Assembly (NCBI GenBank): GCA_964016885.1
Contig: OZ024744.1
Span: 115,857,302-115,921,301, forward strand
DNA length: 64,000 nt
Source: Eledone cirrhosa
Taxonomy: Eukaryota > Mollusca > Cephalopoda > Octopoda > Eledonidae
Reading direction: 5' to 3'
The position numbers and the translations under genes are program-made. This document shows positions 10,346 to 24,500 of the stretch, in pieces. The stretch's first letter is position 1. Every line of letters begins with the position of its first letter. Under the pieces are notes generated by a model. It saw nothing but the letters and a program-made list of their open reading frames with translations. It was not told the DNA's origin and did not search any database.

Positions 10346-10640
10346 GGTTCGGAACATAACTTAACAAAGGTTCTTAAGCATATTCCCACACTCTCACTCC
10401 CACACCCACCCAGAAACAAACATACGCCCCCCCCCCCCCCCGCAAAAAAAAATACAACAACACCACGGCCACACACTCACACCCACAACCAAACCCACCA
10501 CAACCCCACACACTGTCACACCCCCAGGCCGCCACACACTATCACACCCCATACCCTACATCCCCACACACCCCAACAATCACCCACACTCTATCCTCCC
10601 CACACTCACCTACACTTTATCTCATGCTCTAATGCACTCA
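10346..10640. repeat. Decayed last 108-bp unit and C-rich low-complexity sequence
   Basis: A truncated, diverged 108-bp unit (about 10346-10378) gives way to roughly 260 bases made of CACAC, CCCAC and ACACT steps, including C15 at 10427-10441 followed by G, C and a run of nine A. The minus strand is therefore strongly G-rich. An open frame of about 66 codons on the minus strand is a composition artefact. Confidence 0.85.
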
Positions 10641-10821
10641 CATCTTAATTACTAAATTGTCATAAGTTCCACTAATTAGATAACATACTGTATCAACTAT
10701 CAGAAGACATGCTTTATTTTTCCTGGTTCCTTCATCACTTTCTTAGCCGTAACCACTCAACGAGAAAATAAATGTTGTGAGTTAGGCTGTCTTCTGCTAT
10801 TGAGAAATACTTACTGATGGA
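10641..10821. other. Unique spacer before the giant satellite
   Basis: About 180 bases of ordinary-complexity, A/T-rich sequence without tandem structure. I see no gene, RNA or recognisable repeat. It is the last non-satellite, non-LINE sequence in the window and so a useful anchor for the left edge of the giant array. Confidence 0.6.
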
Positions 10822-11952
10822 CATATATAATGTCTCTCATATCTTGTCTCTCTCTATATATATAATGTCTCTCATATCTTGTCTCTCTCTCTATATATAA
10901 TGTCTCTCATATCTTGTCTCTCTCTCTCTATATATATAATGTCTCTCATATCTTGTCTCTCTCTCTCTATATATAATGTCTCTCATATCTTGTCTCTCTC
11001 TCTATATATATAATGTCTCTCATATCTTGTCACTCTCTCTCTATATATATATAATGTCTCTCATATCTTGTCTCTCTCTCTCTATATATATAATGTCTCT
11101 CATATCTTGTCTCTCTCTCTATATATATATAATGTCTCTCATATCTTGTCTCTCTCTCTCTATATATAATGTCTCTCATATCTTGTCTCTCTCTCTATAT
11201 ATAATGTCTCTCATATCTTGTCTCTCTCTCTCTATATATATATAATGTCTATCATATCTTGTCTCTCTCTCTCTATATATAATGTCTCTCATATCTTGTC
11301 TCTCTCTCTCTCTATATATAATGTCTCTCATATCTTGTCTCTCTCTCTCTATATATATAATGTCTCTCATATCTTGTCTCTCTCTCTCTATATATATATA
11401 ATGTCACTCATATCTTGTCTCTCTCTCTCTATATATATATAATGTCTCTCATATCTTGTCTCTCTCTCTCTATATATATATATAATGTCTCTCCTATCTT
11501 GTCTCTCTCTCTCTATATATATAATGTCTCTCATATCATGTCTCTCTCTCTCTATATATATATAATGTCACTCATATCTTGTCGCTCTCTCTCTATATAT
11601 ATAATGTCACACATATCTTGTCGCTCTTTCTCTATATATATAATGTCTCTCATATCTTGTCTCTCTCTCTATATATATGTAATGTCTCTCATATCTTGTC
11701 TCTCTCTCTCTCTATATATAAAATGTCTCTCATATCTTGTCTCTCTCTCTATATATATATAATGTCTCTCATATCTTGTCTCTCTCTCTCTCTATCTATA
11801 TATAATGTCTCTCATATCTTGTCTCTCTCTCTATAAATATAATGTCTCTCATATCTTGTCTCTCTCTATATATATAATGTCTCTCATATCTTGTCACTCT
11901 CTCTCTATTTATATAATGTCTCTCATATCTTGTCTCTCTCTATATATATATA

Positions 11953-14900
11953 ATGTCTCTCATATCTTGTCTCTCTCTCTCTATATATATAATGTCTCTC
12001 ATATCTTGTCTCTCTCTCTATATAAACAATGTCTCTCATATCTTGTCTCTCTCTCTATATATACAATGTCTCTCATATCTTGTCTCTCTCTCTATATATA
12101 ATGTCTCTCATATCTTGTCTCTCTCTCTTTCTATATATATAATGTCTCTCATATCTTGTCTCTCTCTCTATATATATATAATGTCACTCATATCTTGTAT
12201 CTATCTCTATGTATATATAATGTCTGTCATATCTTTTCTCTCTCTCTCTCTCTATATATAATGTCTCTCATATCTTGTCTCTCTCTCTCTATATATATAA
12301 TGTCTCTCATATCTTGTATCTCTCTCTCTATATATATATATATAATGTCTCTCATATCTTGTCTCTCTCTCTCTATATATATATAATGTCTCTCATATCT
12401 TGTCTCTCTCTCTATATATATATAATGTCTCTCATATCTTGTCTCTCTCTCTCTATATATATAATGTCTCTCATATCTTGTCTCTCTCTCTCTCTATATA
12501 TAATGTCTCTCATATCTTGTCTCTCTCTCTATATATATATAATGTCACTCATATCTTGTATCTATCTCTATGTATATATAATGTCTCTCATATCTTTTCT
12601 CTCTCTCTCTCTATATATAATGTCTCTCATATCTTGTCTCTCTCACTATATATATAATGTCTCTCATATCTTGTCTCTCTCTCTCTATATATATATAATG
12701 TCTCTCATATCTTGTCTCTCTCTCTCTATATATATAATGTCTCTCATATCTTGTCTCACTCTCTATATATATATATAATGTCTCTCATATCTTGTCTCTC
12801 TCTCTCTCTATATATAATGTCACTCATATCTTGTCGCTCTCTCTCTATATATATAATGTCACTCATATCTTGTCGCTCTCTCTCTATATATATAATGTCT
12901 CTCATATCTTGTCTCTCTCTCTATATATATATAATGTCTCTCATATCTTTTCTCTCTCTCTCTCTCTATATATAATGTCTCTCATATCTTGTCTCTCTCT
13001 CTCTATATATATAATGTCTCTCATATCTTGTCTCTCTCTCTCTCTATCTATATATAATGTCTCTCATATCTTGTCTCTCTCTCTATAAATATAATGTCTC
13101 TCATATCTTGTCTCTCTCTATATATATAATGTCTCTCATATCTTGTCACTCTCTCTCTATTTATATAATGTCTCTCATATCTTGTCTCTCTCTCTATATA
13201 TATATAATGTCTCTCATATCTTGTCTCTCTCTCTATATATACAATGTCTCTCATATCTTGTCTCTCTCTCTATATATACAATGTCTCTCATATCTTGTCT
13301 CTCTCTCTATATATATAATGTCTCTCATATCTTGTCTCTCTCTCTATATATATATAATGTGTCTCATATCTTGTCTCTCTCTCTATATATATAATGTCTC
13401 TCATATCTTGTCTCTCTCTCTCTATATATAATCTCTATCATATCTTGTCTCTCTCTCTCTCTATATATAATGTCTCTCATATTTTGTCTCTCTCTCTATA
13501 TATATATAATGTCTCTCATATCTTGTCCCTCTCTCTCTATATATAATGTCTCTCATATCTTGTCTCTCTCTCTCTATATATAATGTCTCTCATATCTTGT
13601 CTCTCTCTCTATATATATAATGTCTCTCATATCTTATCTCTCTCTCTATATATAAAATGCCTCTCATATCTTGTCTCTCTCTCTCTATATATATATAATG
13701 TCTCTCATATCTTGTCTCTCTCTCTATATATATATAATGTCACTCATATCTTGTATCTATCTCTATGTATATAAAGTCTCTCTCTCTATATATAATGTCT
13801 CTCATATCTTGTCTCTCTCTCTATATATATATAATATCTCTCATAACTTGTCTCTCTCTCTATATATATATATAATGTCTCTCATATGTTGTCTCTCTCT
13901 CTCTATATATATAATGTCTCTCATATCTTGTCTCTCTCTCTCTCTATCTATATATAATGTCTCTCATATCTTGTCTCTCTCTCTATAAATATAATGTCTC
14001 TCATATCTTGTCTCTCTCTATATATATAATGTCTCTCATATCTTGTCACTCTCTCTCTATTTATATAATGTCTCTCATATCTTGTCTCTCTCTCTCTATA
14101 TATATATAATGTCTCTCATATCTTGTCTCTCTCTCTATATATATATAATGTCTCTCATATCTTGTCTCTCTCTCTCTATATATATAATGTCTCTCATATC
14201 TTGTCTCTCTCTCTATATATACAATGTCTCTCATATCTTGTCTCTCTCTCTATATATATAATGTCTCTCATATCTTGTCTCTCTCTCTCTATATATATAA
14301 TGTCTCTCATATCTTGTCTCTCTCTCTATATATATAATGTCTCTCATATCTTGTCTCTCTCTCTATATATATAATGTCTATCATATCTTGTCTCTCTCTC
14401 TCTATATATATAATGTCTCTCATATCTTGTCTCTCTCTCTCTATATATATAATCTCTCTCATATCTTGTCTCTCTCTCTATATACAATGTCTTTCATATC
14501 TTGTCTCTCTCTCTCTATATATATATAATGTCTCTCATATCTTGTCTCTCTCTCTATATATATATAATGTCTCTCATATCTTGTCTCTCTCTCTATATAG
14601 ATAATGTCTCTCATATCTTATCTCTCTCTCTCTATATATATATAATGTCTCTCATATCTTGTCTCTGTCTCTCTATATATATATATAATGTCTCTCATAT
14701 CTTGTCTCTCTCTCTATATATATGTAATGTCTCTCATATCTTGTCTCTCTCTCTATATATATAATGTCTCTCATATCTTGTCTCTCTCTCTATATGTATA
14801 TAATGTCTCTCATATCTTGTCTCTCTCTCCCTATATATATAATGTCTCTCATATCTTGTCTCTCTCTCTATATATATATAATGTCTCTCAAATCTTGTCT

Positions 14901-15950
14901 CTCTCTCTCTATATATAATGTCTCTCATATCTTATCTCTCTCTCTATATATATAATGTCTCTCATATCTTGTCTCTCTCTCTATATATATATAATGTCTC
15001 TCATATCTTGTCTCTCACTCTCTATATATAATGTCTCACATATCTTGTCCCTCTCTCTCTATATATATAATGTCTCTCATATCTTGTCTCTCTCCGTCTC
15101 TCTATATAATGTCTCTCATATCTTGTCTCTCTCTCTCTCTATATATATATAATGTCTCTCATATCTTGTCTCTCTCTCTATATATATAATGTCTCTCATA
15201 TCTTGTCTCTCTCTCTATATACATATAATGTCTCTCATATCTTGTCTCTCTCTCTATATATATAATGTCTCTCATATCTTGCCTCTCTCTCTCTCTATAT
15301 ATATAAAATGTCTCTCATATCTTGTCTCTCTCTCTATATATATATAATGTCTCTCATATCTTGTCTCTCTCTCTATATATATATAATGTCTCTCATATCT
15401 TGCCCCTCTCTCTCTATAAATAATGTTTCTCATATCTTGTCCCTCTCTCTCTCTATATATATAATGTCTCTCATATCTTGTCTCTCTCTCTATATATATA
15501 ATGTCTCTCATATCTTATCTCTCTCTCTCTATATATATAAAATGCCTCTCATATCTTGTCTCTCTCTCTCTATATATATATAATGTCTCTCATATCTTGT
15601 CTCTCTGTCTATATATATAATGTCTCTCATATCTTGTCTCTCACTCTATATATATATATAATGTCTCTCATATCTTGTCTCTCTCTCTCTCTATATATAA
15701 TGTCTCTCATATCTTGTCTCACTCTCTATATATATATAATGTCTATCATATCTTGTCTCTCTCTCTCTATATATATATAATGTCTCTCATATCTTGTCTC
15801 TCTCTCTCTCTATATATATAATGTCTCTCATATCTTGTCTCTCTCTCTATATATATATTATGTCTCTCATATCTTGTCTCTCTCTCTCTATATATATATA
15901 ATGTCTCTCATATCTTGTCTCTCTCTCTATATATACAATGTCTCTCATAT
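11953..15950. repeat. Satellite segment duplicated about 16.2 kb downstream
   Basis: The series of variant monomers from about 11953 to 15950 is found again from about 28169 to 32210. The offset is 16,216-16,220 for the first part and 16,257-16,259 from about 13583 onward, with few internal differences. This is a long-range copy of about 4 kb inside the array. Confidence 0.8.
14590..14680. repeat. Array site lacking the LINE insertion (empty site)
   Basis: Here TATATAGATAATG is followed by a CTTATCTC monomer, a TA run and a CTTGTCTCTGTC monomer without interruption. In the three filled copies the same monomers flank the LINE fragment on each side, so this is the corresponding unoccupied site. 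Similar empty sites lie near 17290-17370, 30848-30935, 33590-33675 and 36515-36600. Confidence 0.8.
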
Positions 15951-18900
15951 CTTGTCTCTCTCTCTCTCTATATATATAATGTCTCTCATATCTTGTCTCT
16001 CTCTCTATATATATATAATGTCTCTCATATCTTGTCTCTCTCTATATATATAATGTCTCTCATATCTTGTCGCTCTCTCTCTCTATATATAATGTCTCTC
16101 ATATCTTGTCTCTCTCTCTATATATATAATGTCTCTCATATCTTGTCTCTCTCTCTATATATATATAATGTCTCTCATATCTTGTCTCTCTCTATATATA
16201 TAATGTCTCTCATATCTTGTCACTCTCTCTCTATTTATATAATGTCTCTCATATCTTGTCTCTCTCTCTATATATATAATGTCTCTCATATCTTGTCTCT
16301 CTCTCTATATATATATAATGTCTCTCATATCTTGTCTCTCTCTCTATATATACAATGTCTCTCATATCTTGTCTCTCTCTCTATATATACAATGTCTCTC
16401 ATATCTTGTCTCTCTCTCTATATATATAATGTCTCTCATATCTTGTCTCTCTCTCTATATATATATAATGTCTCTCATATCTTGTCTCTCTCTCTATATA
16501 TATAATGTCTCTCATATCTTGTCTCTCTCTCTCTATATATAATCTCTATCATATCTTGTCTCTCTCTCTCTATATATATAATGTCTCTCATATTTTGTCT
16601 CTCTCTCTATATATATATAATGTCTCTCATATCTTGTCCCTCTCTCTCTATATATAATGTCTCTCATATCTTGTCTCTCTCTCTCTATATATAATGTCTC
16701 TCATATCTTGTCTCTCTCTCTATATATATAATGTCTCTCATATCTTATCTCTCTCTCTATATATAAAATGCCTCTCATATCTTGTCTCTCTCTCTCTATA
16801 TATATATAATGTCTCTCATATCTTGTCTCTCTCTCTATATATATATAATGTCACTCATATCTTGTATCTATCTCTATGTATATAATGTCTCTCTCTATAT
16901 ATATAATGTCTCTCATATCTTGTCTCTCTCTCTATATATATATAATGTCTCTCATATCTTGTCACTCTCTCTATATATATATATAATGTCTCTCATATGT
17001 TGTCTCTCTCTCTCTATATATATAATGTCTCTCATATCTTGTCTCTCTCTCTCTCTATCTATATATAATGTCTCTCATATCTTGTCTCTCTCTCTATAAA
17101 TATAATGTCTCTCATATCTTGTCTCTCTCTATATATATAATGTCTCTCATATCTTGTCACTCACTCTCTATTTATATAATGTCTCTCATATCTTGTCTCT
17201 CTCTCTCTCTATATATATAATGTCTCTCATATCTTGTCTCTCTCTCTCTATATATATAATGTCACTCATATCTTGTCTCTCTCTCTATATAGATAATGTC
17301 TCTCATATCTTAACTCTCTCTCTATATATATATATATATAATGTCTCTCATATCTTGTCTCTGTCTCTCTATATATATATATAATGTCTCTCATATCTTG
17401 TCTCTCTCTCTATATATATGTAATGTCTCTCATATCTTGTCTCTCTCTCTATATATATAATGTCTCTCATATCTTGTCTCTCTCTCTATATGTATATAAT
17501 GTCACTCATATCTTGTCTCTCTCTCCCTATATATATAATGTCTCTCATATCTTGTCTCTCTCTCTATATATATATAATGTCTCTCAAATCTTGTCTCTCT
17601 CTCTCTATATATAATGTCTCTCATATCTTATCTCTCTCTCTATATATATAATGTCTCTCATATCTTGTCTCTCTCTCTATATATATATAATGTCTCTCAT
17701 ATCTTGTCTCTCACTCTCTATATATAATGTCTCACATATCTTGTCCCTCTCTCTCTATATATATAATGTCTCTCATATCTTGTCTCTCTCCGTCTCTCTA
17801 TATAATGTCTCTCATATCTTGTCTCTCTCTCTCTCTATATATATATAATGTCTCTCATATCTTGTCTCTCTCTCTATATATATAATGTCTCTCATATCTT
17901 GTCTCTCTCTCTATATACATATAATGTCTCTCATATCTTGTCTCTCTCTCTATATATATAATGTCTCTCATATCTTGCCTCTCTCTCTCTCTATATATAT
18001 AAAATGTCTCTCATATCTTGTCTCTCTCTCTATATATATATAATGTCTCTCATATCTTGTCTCTCTCTCTATATATATATAATGTCTCTCATATCTTGCC
18101 CCTCTCTCTCTATAAATAATGTTTCTCATATCTTGTCCCTCTCTCTCTCTATATATATAATGTCTCTCATATCTTGTCTCTCTCTCTATATATATAATGT
18201 CTCTCATATCTTATCTCTCTCTCTCTATATATATAAAATGCCTCTCATATCTTGTCTCTCTCTCTCTATATATATATAATGTCTCTCATATCTTGTCTCT
18301 CTGTCTATATATATAATGTCTCTCATATCTTGTCTCTCTCTCTATATATATATATAATGTCTCTCATATCTTGTCTCTCTCTCTCTCTCTATATATATAA
18401 TGTCTCTCATATCTTGTCTCACTCTCTATATATATATAATGTCTATCATATCTTGTCTCTCTCTCTCTCTATATATATAATGTCTCTCATATCTTGTCTC
18501 TCTCTCTCTCTATATATATAATGTCTCTCATATCTTGTCTCTCTCTCTATATATATATTATGTCTCTCATATCTTGTCTCTCTCTCTCTATATATATATA
18601 ATGTCTCTCATATCTTGTCTCTCTCTCTATATATACAATGTCTCTCATATCTTGTCTCTCTCTCTCTCTATATATATAATGTCTCTCATATCTTGTCTCT
18701 CTCTCTCTATATATATATAATGTCTCTCATATCTTGTCTATCTCTATATATATAATGACTCTCATATCTTGTCGCTCTCTCTCTCTATATATAATGTCTC
18801 TCATATCTTGTCTCTCTCTATATATATATAATGTCTCTCATATCTTGTCTCTCTCTCTATATATATATAATGTCTCTCATATCTTGTCTCTCTCTATATA

Positions 18901-20605
18901 TATAATGTCTCTCATATCTTGTCACTCTCTCTCTATATATATAATGTCTCTCATATCTTGTCTCTCTCTCTCTCTCTATATATATAATGTCTCTCATATC
19001 TTGTCTCTCTCTCTATATATACAATGTCTCTCATATCTTGTCTCTTTCTCTATATATATATAATGTCTCTCATATCTTGTCTCTCTCTCTATATATATAT
19101 AATGTCTCTCATATCTTGTCTCTCTCTATATATATAATGTCTCTCATATCTTGTCACTCTCTCTCTATTTATATAATGTCTCTCATATCTTGTCTCTCTC
19201 TCTATATATACAATGTCTCTCATATCTTGTCTCTCTCTCTATATATACAATGTCTCTCATATCTTGTCTCTCTCTCTATATATATAATGTCTCTCATATC
19301 TTGTCTCTCTCTCTATATATATATAATGTCTCTCATATCTTGTCTCTCTCTCTATATATATAATGTCTCTCATATCTTGTCTCTCTCTCTCTATATATAA
19401 TCTCTATCATATCTTGTCTCTCTCTCTCTCTATATATAATGTCTCTCATATTTTGTCTCTCTCTCTATATATATATAATGTCTCTCATATCTTGTCCCTC
19501 TCTCTCTATATATAATGTCTCTCATATCTTGTCTCTCTCTCTCTATATATAATGTCTCTCATATCTTGTCTCTCTCTCTATATATATAATGTCTCTCATA
19601 TCTTATCTCTCTCTCTATATATAAAATGCCTCTCATATCTTGTCTCTCTCTCTCTATATATATATAATGTCTCTCATATCTTGTCTCTCTCTCTATATAT
19701 ATATAATGTCACTCATATCTTGTATCTATCTCTATGTATATAATGTCTCTCTCTATATATATAATGTCTCTCATATCTTGTCTCTCTCTCTATATATATA
19801 TAATGTCTCTCATATCTTGTCTCTCTCTCTATATATATATATAATGTCTCTCATATGTTGTCTCTCTCTCTCTATATATATAATGTCTCTCATATCTTGT
19901 CTCTCTCTCTCTCTATCTATATATAATGTCTCTCATATCTTGTCTCTCTCTCTATAAATATAATGTCTCTCATATCTTGTCTCTCTCTATATATATATTG
20001 TCTCTCATATCTTGTCACTCTCTCTCTATTTATATAATGTCTCTCATATCTTGTCTCTCTCTCTCTCTCTATATATAATGTCTCTCATATCTTGTCTCTC
20101 TCTCTATATATATATAATGTCTCTCATATCTTGTCTCTCTCTCTATATATATACAATGTCTCTCATATCTTGTCTCTCTCTCTATATATACAATGTCTCT
20201 TATATCTTGTCTCTCTCTCTATATATATAATGTCTCTCATATCTTGTCTCTCTCTCTCTATATATATAATGTCTCTCATATCTTGTCTCTCTCTCTATAT
20301 ATATAATGTCTCTCATATCTTGTCTCTCTCTCTATATATATAATGTCTATCATATCTTGTCTCTCTCTCTCTATATATATAATGTCTCTCATATCTTGTC
20401 TCTCTCTCTCTATATATATAATCTCTCTCATATCTTGTCTCTCTCTCTATATACAATGTCTTTCATATCTTGTCTCTCTCTCTATATATATATATAATGT
20501 CTCTCATATCTTGTCTCTCTCTCTATATATATATAATGTCTCTCATATCTTGTCTCTCTCTCTATATAGATATTGTCTCTCATATCTTATCTCTCTCTCT
20601 ATATA

Positions 20606-21524
20606 AAATAATAATGAAATTATTCTGTACAGTGCTCAGGTGCACTACAACTCATCAAAGGTGCATGTATAGTACATAGAATAACGTACAAATGTCAGGA
20701 AAATAAACAGTGTATGAGTCATGATATAATAACAATAACAATAATGAAATATTGTGCACAGTGCCCAGGTGCACCACAACCCATCAAAAAAGTGCATGTA
20801 CAGTACATAGGGCAATGCACAAACATCAGTAAAATGAACAGTGCACACATGTGTGCATGTGTATGGAAGGGGCACATCAGGTGTAGTTTTGGCGTATTTC
20901 GGGAAGCATGAGTGTCTTAAAGGATGCAGTGTCTCGGCAGCGAACAATTGACGCAGGCAGTTTGTTCCATGTTTCAGCAACTCTGAGCGTGAAAAAATGT
21001 CTGCGAAAGTCATGGGAGCTGTGCTGTTTTCTTATCTTGTAGGCATGTCCACGTGTGTTAGACACATGGAGATCAAAGAGGCGCTCAGGGTTGCAGTTGG
21101 CGAGATGGTTAAAAACTTTGTGGGTAGTCACCAAGTCCACTGCCAGACGTCGGAGCTTCAATGAATCCATGCCCAGGGAAGCAAGGCGTTCAGAGTATGG
21201 TAGGTGTCTGATGGAGGGTATGCGCTTGGTTGCACGTCTCTGAACAGTTTCCAGGAGGTCAATGTTCCGAGCAAGATAGGGGTTCCAGACTGATGATGCG
21301 AATTCCAAGTGTGGTCACACCATAGCTGTATACAGTTTTAAATAGATGGCTGGAGAGCGGCTAACAAAGGTCTTGCTGAGTGATGCCAAGACACCCTCGG
21401 CCTTCTTGACAATCTTAGAGACATGCTTTGTCCAACGCAAATCGTTGCTGACAGTAATGCCTAGGTCACGTTCACAAGAGGACTTTTTGATGTCAGTGTT
21501 GTGGAGGGAGTATGTGGACGCTGG
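20606..21524 (-). mobile_element. 5'-truncated CR1/L2-like LINE fragment, copy 1
   Basis: A 919-bp single-copy-like insert between satellite monomers. On the minus strand it starts abruptly inside coding sequence next to a TA run, carries the last 215 codons of a reverse transcriptase protein, and ends with a 3' untranslated region and an ATT-rich end against the satellite. Truncation at the 5' end with an intact 3' end is typical of target-primed insertion. The three copies in the window share both junctions to the base, so they descend from one insertion. This copy differs from copy 2 at four sites I can see, including a stop codon. Confidence 0.9.
20877..21524 (-). pseudogene. C-terminal reverse transcriptase fragment with nonsense mutation (copy 1)
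   Basis: The frame enters from the truncated end at 21524 and reads DLGITVSNDLRWTKHV, then FASSVWNPYLARNIDLLE, QRRATKRIP and, near the end, FFTLRVAETWNKLPASIV, the usual C-terminal region of CR1/L2/Jockey-like LINEs. At 21315-21317 the codon is TGA, where copies 2 and 3 have CGA in MVRPHLEF; this CpG transition leaves only 143 codons open after the stop. One other residue differs (LVTTHK here, LVNTHK in the others). Confidence 0.88.
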
Positions 21525-24500
21525 ATTATATATATATAATGTCTCTCATATCTTGTCTCTGTCTCTCTATATATATATAATGTCTCTCATATCTTGTCTC
21601 TCTCTCTATATATATGTAATGTCTCTCATATCTTGTCTCTCTCTCTATATATATAATGTCTCTCATATCTTGTCTCTCTCTCTATATGTATATAATGCAT
21701 CTTATATCTTGTCTCTCTCTCCCTATATATATAATGTCTCTCATATCTTGTCTCTCTCTCTATATATATATAATGTCTCTCAAATCTTGTCTCTCTCTCT
21801 CTATATATAATGTCTCTCATATCTTATCTCTCTCTCTATATATATAATGTCTCTCATATCTTGTCTCTCTCTCTATATATATATAATGTCTCTCATATCT
21901 TGTCTCTCACTCTCTATATATAATGTCTCACATATCTTGTCCCTCTCTCTCTATATATATAATGTCTCTCATATCTTGTCTCTCTCCGTCTCTCTATATA
22001 ATGTCTCTCATATCTTGTCTCTCTCTCTCTATATATATATAATGTCTCTCATATCTTGTCTCTCTCTCTATATATATAATGTCTCTCATATCTTGACTCT
22101 CTCTCTATATACATATAATGTCTCTCATATCTTGTCTCTCTCTCTATATATATAATGTCTCTCATATCTTGCCTCTCTCTCTCTCTATATATATATAAAA
22201 TGTCTCTCATATCTTGTCTCTCTCTCTATATATATATAATGTCTCTCATATCTTGTCCCTCTCTCTCTATAAATAATGTTTCTCATATCTTGTCCCTCTC
22301 TCTATATATATATATATAATGTCTCTCATATCTTGTCTCTCTCTCTATATATATAATGTCTCTCATATCTTGTCTCTCTCTCTATATGTATATATAATGT
22401 CTCTCATATCTTGTCTTTCTCTCTATATATATAATGTCTCTCATATCTTATCTCTCTCTCTCTATATATATAAAATGCCTCTCATATCTTGTCTCTCTCT
22501 CTCTATATATATATAATGTCTCTCATATCTTGTCTCTCTGTCTATATATATAATGTCTCTCATATCTTGTCTCTCTCTCTCTATATATATATAATGTCTC
22601 TCATATATTGTCTCTCTCTCTCTATATATACAATGTCTCTCATATCTTGTCTCTCTCTCTATATATATATAATGTCTCTCATATCTTGTCTCTCTCTATA
22701 TATAATGTCTCTCATATCTTGTCGCTCTCTCTCTATATATATAATGTCTCTCATATCTTGTCTCTCTCTATATATATATAATGTCTCTCATATCTTGTCT
22801 CTCTCTCTCTCTCTATATAATGTCTCTCATATCTTGTCTCTCTCTCTATATATATATAATGTCTCTCATATCTTGTCTCTCTCTCTATATATATAATGTC
22901 TCTCATATCTTATCTCTCTCTCTCTATATATATAAAGTCTCTCATATCTTGTCTCTCTCTCTATATATAATGTCTCTCATATCTTGTCTCTCTCTCTCTA
23001 TATATATATATAATGTCTCTCATATCTTGTCTCTCTCTCTATATATATAATGTCTCTCATATCTTGTCTCTCTCTATATATATATAATGTCTCTCATATC
23101 TTGTCTCTCTCTATATATATAATGTCTCTCATATCTTGTCTCTCTCTCTATATATATATAATGTCTCTCATATCTCGTCTCTCTCTCTATATATATATAT
23201 AATGTCTCTCATATCTTGTCTCTCTCTCTCTATATATATATAATGTCTCTCATAGCCTGTCTCTCTCTCTCTATATATATAATGTCTCTCATATATTGTC
23301 TCTCCCTCTATATATATAATGTCTCTCATAACTTGTCTCACTGTCTCTCTCTATATATAATGTCTCTCATAACTTGTCTCTCTCCTTATATATATAATGT
23401 CTCTCATATCTTGTCTCTCTCTCTATATATATAATGTCTCTCATATCTTGTCTCTCTCTCTATATATATAATGTCTATCATATCTTGTCTCTCTCTCTCT
23501 ATATATATAATGTCCCTCATATCTTGTCTCTCTCTCTCTCTATATATAATGTCTCTCATATCTTGTCTCTCTCTCTATATATATAATGTCTCTCGTATCT
23601 TGGCTCTCTCTCTATATATATAATGTCTCTCATATCTTGTCTCTCTCTATATATATAATGTCTCTCATATCTTGTCTCTCTCTCTCTATATATATAATGT
23701 CTCTCATATCTTGTCTCTCTCTCTCTATATATATAATGTCTCTCATATCTTGTCTCTCTCTCTATATATATATATAATGTCTCTCATATCTTGTCTCTCT
23801 CTCTATATATATAATGTCTCTCATATCTTGTCTCTCTCTCTATATATATAATGTCTCTCATATCTTGTCTCTCTCTCTCTATATATATAATGTCTCTCAT
23901 ATCTTGTCTCTCTGTCTCTCTCTATATATAATGTCTCTCATATCTTGTCTCTCTCTCTATATATATATATAAAGTCTCTCATATCTTGTCTCTCTCTCTC
24001 TATATATATATAATGTCTCTCATATCTTGTCCCTCTCTCTCTATAAATAATGTTTCTCATATCTTGTCTCTCTCTCTCTATATATATAATTTCTCTCATA
24101 TCTTATCTCTCTCTCTATATATATAATGTCTCTCATATCTTGTCTCTCTCTCTCTATATATATATAATGTCTCTCATATCTTGTCTCTCTCTCTATATGT
24201 ACATAATGTCTCTCATATCTTGTCCCTCTCTCTCTATATATATAATGTCTCTCAAATCTTGTCTCTCTCCCTCTCTCTCTATATAATGTCTCTCATATCT
24301 TGTCTCTCTCTCTCTCTATATATATAATGTCTCTCATATCTTTTCTCTCTCTCTATATATATAATGTCTCTCATATCTTGTCTCTCTCTCTATATATATA
24401 ATGTCTCTCATATCTTGTCTCACTCTCTATATATATATAATGTCTATCATATCTTGTCTCTCTCTCTCTATATATATATAATGTCTCTCATATCTTGTCT

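Larger units (their letters stand above)
10822..20605. repeat. Giant satellite of about 37 bp, block 1
   Basis: The unit is a fixed core, ATGTCTCTCATATCTTG, followed by a TC run and a TA run whose lengths vary, giving monomers of about 33-41 bp. The array begins sharply at 10822. Recurrent variants (CACTCATATC, TTGTCGCTC, TATTTATATAATG, TTGTATCTATCTCTATG) mark higher-order units: the last of these lies near 13756, 16864 and 19722, with spacings of 3,111 and 2,858 bp. Between the second and third units a stretch of about 415 bp (11 monomers) is missing. All open frames here (Ser/Leu/Ile/Tyr strings on the plus strand, Arg/Glu/Tyr strings on the minus) come from the repeat itself. Confidence 0.98.

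Noticed and set aside
10276..10476. Minus-strand 66-codon frame with Gly-rich start
   Set aside because: It is formed by the C15 run and C-rich low-complexity sequence joined to a 108-bp unit.
21346..21810. 154-codon plus-strand frame with a non-repetitive N-terminal half, also at 40645 and 45806
   Set aside because: It is the antisense of the LINE fragment running into satellite. The minus-strand frame has clear reverse transcriptase similarity; this one has none.
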